Below the pieces are notes generated by a model. That model ran no database searches and had not been told where the DNA came from. It worked only from the letters and a program-made list of their open reading frames with translations. A stretch of DNA of 7,769 bases from JASFRI01 sp050115015 (GTDB taxonomy: Bacteria; Acidobacteriota; Polarisedimenticolia; CBDVAL01): positions 1 to 7,769 of the forward strand of contig JASFRI010000196.1 of NCBI GenBank assembly GCA_050115015.1, given 5' to 3'. Position numbers and translations under genes: made by a program. This document shows, one piece after another, positions 5,483 to 7,769 of this stretch (the stretch's first letter is position 1; every line of letters starts with the position of its first letter).

Positions 5483-6964
5483 TCAGACCTCTCTGGTCTT
5501 GCCCCGCCGGCGGCCCCGGAGGACGCGCTCCACCTGGCGGGCATCCTCCTCCGTCAGCGCCGCCGGACCCTCGCCCAGCTCGAACAGCCGCGCCACGTCG
5601 TGGCGGAGGAGGTAGGCCAGCGCGGGGATGGAGAGTACCGTCCCGGAGGGGAACATCAGGCAACCCAGCGCCGCGAGCGCGATCCCCTGCGGGCGGGCCC
5701 AGCTCCAGAGCCGCAGGATGCCGATCCCGACCGCGATCTGCCAGGCGGCGAGGATCCACTGGATCAACCTGGCGCCGAGTCCGAGCCCGAACAGCGGCCA
5801 GACGCTGCCCCCGTCCATGAGGCTGACATACAGCCCTGCCATGACGAACGACCAGAGGGCGGTGAGGGTGAGAGCCCGCGGGCGGCGGATCTCCACGGTC
5901 CGCGTGATCACCGCCGACGGCGCCGTGGATCCAGGGATGGGGCTGGGCGTCGGCGTCCGGAGCCCCGGGATCGACGTGGGCGTGACCCGCGGCGCCCCCT
6001 CCCCGGCCGCCGGCGAGACGCCCGGGTCGACGTGAAGGCTGGAGAGGTCCGTCTTGACGTCCTCCGCCCGCTGGTAGCGGCGCTGGGGCTCCTTCTCCAG
6101 GGCCCGCAGCACCACGTCGTCCAGCCGCACGTCGACCTGGACCCTGGAGGAGGGGACCGGGAACCGGCCCAGGGGCAGCTCCCCCGTCAGCATCTCGTAG
6201 AAGACCACGCCGAGGGAGAAGATGTCCGCCCGGTGATCCACCTCGGAGGGGCGCTCGATCTGCTCCGGCGCCATGTACGACGGCGTGCCCATCACCTGGC
6301 CGGGCACGGTGAGGGTGTCCGGGTCGGCCGCCTGCTGGACCAGCTTCGCCAGCCCGAAGTCCGCGATCTTCACGTTCCCGCGCCGGTCGAGCAGGATGTT
6401 CTCCGGCTTGATGTCCCGATGGACGACCCCCTCCTCGTGGGCGAACTGCAGGGCATCGCAGATCTGCGGGATGATCCCGAGCGCCTCGGCCGGCGTCAGG
6501 GAGCCCGACGACAGGACCTCCCGCAGGTTCGCGCCGTCCACGAACTCCATCAGGAAGTAGAACGTCCCGTCCTCCTCCCCGAAGTCATGGATGGACACGA
6601 TGTGCGGGTGGCTCAGCCGCGCGAGGGTGCGGGCCTCGCGGGCGAAGCGCTCGGAGAAGCCGACGGCCCGGGCCGCCTCCGGGGTCAGGATCTTCAGGGC
6701 GACGATCCGGTCGAGCTTGAGCTGGCGGGCCTTGTAGACCGCGCCCATGCCGCCGCGCCCGATCAGCTCCATGACCTCCAGGTTCGGGAACCTGGAGGAG
6801 AGCTCCTCCGGCTCCGGCGGGACGAACGTCCCGCGCCCCGCGCGGGTGGGCGTGGTCGAGTCGAGCCCCTCGCGGAGCAGGCAGCGAGGGCAGAGGTCCC
6901 CCTCGGGGGCATCCGCGGGGATCGGCTTCCCGCAGTCCGGGCAGGTCCGTTCGCTGGCGGTCAT
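5483..6964 (-). CDS. Zinc-ribbon Ser/Thr protein kinase with C-terminal membrane region
   Basis: A 493-residue Hanks-type kinase. It begins with a zinc-ribbon-like pair C8-P-D-C11 and C25-P-R-C28, ending L-L-R-E-G-L. The kinase domain spans about 64-312 with all catalytic parts: glycine loop G69-R-G-G-M-G74, K91 (V-A-L-K), E110, H182-R-D184-x-K186 with N189, D202-F-G204, and A232-P-E234. It should be active. A Thr/Pro/Ser-rich linker (about 325-350) follows and could be phosphorylated. Then come about three hydrophobic segments (about 364-384, 398-419, 427-453) and a charged tail, so the kinase is held at the inner membrane with its catalytic domain in the cytoplasm. No PASTA, TPR or WD repeats are seen. 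The ATG at 6964 is preferred because homologues begin just before the first CPxC, and a GGGAG lies upstream. An in-frame ATG at 6994 would add ten basic residues. The gene follows the sigma factor after 66 bp, so the two are likely co-transcribed and the kinase may control the sigma factor. Confidence 0.92.
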   Translation of the reverse strand: MTASERTCPDCGKPIPADAPEGDLCPRCLLREGLDSTTPTRAGRGTFVPPEPEELSSRFPNLEVMELIGRGGMGAVYKARQLKLDRIVALKILTPEAARAVGFSERFAREARTLARLSHPHIVSIHDFGEEDGTFYFLMEFVDGANLREVLSSGSLTPAEALGIIPQICDALQFAHEEGVVHRDIKPENILLDRRGNVKIADFGLAKLVQQAADPDTLTVPGQVMGTPSYMAPEQIERPSEVDHRADIFSLGVVFYEMLTGELPLGRFPVPSSRVQVDVRLDDVVLRALEKEPQRRYQRAEDVKTDLSSLHVDPGVSPAAGEGAPRVTPTSIPGLRTPTPSPIPGSTAPSAVITRTVEIRRPRALTLTALWSFVMAGLYVSLMDGGSVWPLFGLGLGARLIQWILAAWQIAVGIGILRLWSWARPQGIALAALGCLMFPSGTVLSIPALAYLLRHDVARLFELGEGPAALTEEDARQVERVLRGRRRGKTREV

Positions 6965-7030
6965 GCGGTGGCTCCCGCGCCCGTTCCGGCGCATCGCCAG
7001 GAACGGCGCCCCCCGCCATTGGTTACCCGA

Positions 7031-7726
7031 TCACGCATCGAGGGCCGCCATCAGGTGCCGCACCTCCTCGTCTACCTCCTCCGGCGTCTGGACGGTGTGC
7101 GCGATCTCGTCCAGCAGCACCGTCCGGAACCGGCGGCGGAACCGGTGGATGGTCACCTTCATCGCCACCTCCCCCACGCCGAGCTGCCGGGCGGCCTCGG
7201 CGTACGGCACGGCGCTTCCGCCGGGGAGGAACTGGCGCAGGACGTCGAAGGAGTGCTTGCGCCTCTCCTCCTCGTGCTCCCTCCGGAGGCGCTCCACGGA
7301 GCGCTCCAGCAGGGCCATCGCCCAGCGACGCTCGAAGATCTTGTCGGGGGTCTCGTCGTGGGAGGGCTCTCGGAGATAGCGCCCCTCCGCCGTCTCCAGC
7401 TCGAAGGGGAGCGGCGCCTGCCCTCCCCCCCGCTTCTTTGCCAGCGCGCGCCGCGCCTCGTCGGTGACGAAATTCTTGAACGAGGCGAGGAGGAAGGAGC
7501 GGAAGCGGCCCTTCTCCCGGCGCACGTGGGTCAGGGCATTCCGCTCCAGAAGCCGCGTGAAGAACTCCTGGGTGAGATCCTGGGCTTCCTCCGGGTCCTT
7601 TCCGAGGCGCCGGGCATAGGCGTAGATCGGGTACCAGTAGGTACCGCACAGGTCCGCGAGAGCCTCCCGCCAACCGGGGACCTCCCGGTTGCCGGCGGCG
7701 ACCACGAGGCTCCAGCGCGTCGTCAC
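7031..7726 (-). CDS. ECF-like sigma-70 family RNA polymerase sigma factor
   Basis: A 231-residue sigma factor that would direct RNA polymerase to a specific set of promoters. The sigma-2 region covers about 21-100: T-Y-W-Y-P-I-Y-A-Y-A-R-R (29-40), D-L-T-Q-E-F-F-T-R-L-L (50-60), then G-R-F-R-S-F-L-L (73-80) and a basic K-K-R-G-G-G end. A linker rich in Pro and Glu follows. The sigma-4 region is about 135-212, with a helix-turn-helix at P-Y-A-E-A-A-R-Q-L-G-V to R-F-R-R-R-F (174-200). The opening T-R-W-S-L-V-V-A-A-G is the usual N-terminus of the sigma group that accompanies zinc-ribbon kinases in Planctomycetota, Acidobacteriota and similar phyla. The GTG start at 7726 fits that N-terminus, although the frame stays open to the window edge and the ribosome binding site is weak. 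No anti-sigma gene is next to it; the downstream kinase is the likely regulator, which is inference. Confidence 0.88.
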   Translation of the reverse strand: MTTRWSLVVAAGNREVPGWREALADLCGTYWYPIYAYARRLGKDPEEAQDLTQEFFTRLLERNALTHVRREKGRFRSFLLASFKNFVTDEARRALAKKRGGGQAPLPFELETAEGRYLREPSHDETPDKIFERRWAMALLERSVERLRREHEEERRKHSFDVLRQFLPGGSAVPYAEAARQLGVGEVAMKVTIHRFRRRFRTVLLDEIAHTVQTPEEVDEEVRHLMAALDA

Positions 7727-7769
7727 GAAGCGGCCGCGGCGGACCGGCCGGCCGCTCCCTCCCTGATTC

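Noticed and set aside
1..7769. CRISPR array, tRNA, rRNA, insertion sequence or phage attachment site
   Set aside because: No regularly spaced repeats, tRNA-like cloverleaf, rRNA sequence, transposase motif or terminal inverted repeats were seen on either strand.

Overview
This is a GC-rich bacterial window with tightly packed genes. It holds a rightward cluster (30-4661) and a leftward cluster (7726-4733) that converge on a 71-bp gap containing a strong leftward terminator. The leftward pair is an ECF-like sigma factor followed by a Ser/Thr kinase that carries an N-terminal CPxCG/CPxC zinc ribbon and C-terminal membrane helices. That pairing is typical of Planctomycetota, Acidobacteriota, Verrucomicrobiota and related uncultured phyla. 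I cannot name the organism more closely than that.

Rightward cluster (five genes with overlaps or tiny gaps, almost certainly one operon): (1) a MotA/TolQ/ExbB-type proton-channel subunit; (2) a 345-residue protein with the layout of an Hsp70/actin-like (ASKHA) domain but degraded nucleotide-binding motifs; (3) and (4) two paralogous proteins, each with a short N-terminus, one membrane helix carrying an LSFLDxxxCGFG box, a coiled coil and a C-terminal von Willebrand factor A (VWA) domain; (5) a class I SAM-dependent methyltransferase. The window's left edge may hold the last codons of an upstream gene, next to a 13-bp tandem duplication.

The most interesting reading is that genes 1, 3 and 4 form an ion-driven stator-like complex. 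Gene 1 would be the A subunit. The two VWA proteins would be B subunits, with an Asp in the membrane helix placed like that of ExbD/TolR/MotB and a VWA domain where those families have a peptidoglycan-binding or TolR-type periplasmic domain. The Hsp70-like gene between them would be a cytoplasmic pseudo-ATPase or scaffold. This is inference from motifs and gene order. I do not recognise a named, characterised system with this composition.

Leftward cluster: sigma factor (7726-7031), kinase (6964-5483), a 348-bp non-coding stretch with a locally AT-rich patch, then a small secreted protein of unknown function (5134-4733) ending at the terminator. Sigma and kinase are probably co-transcribed. 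The secreted protein may have its own promoter.
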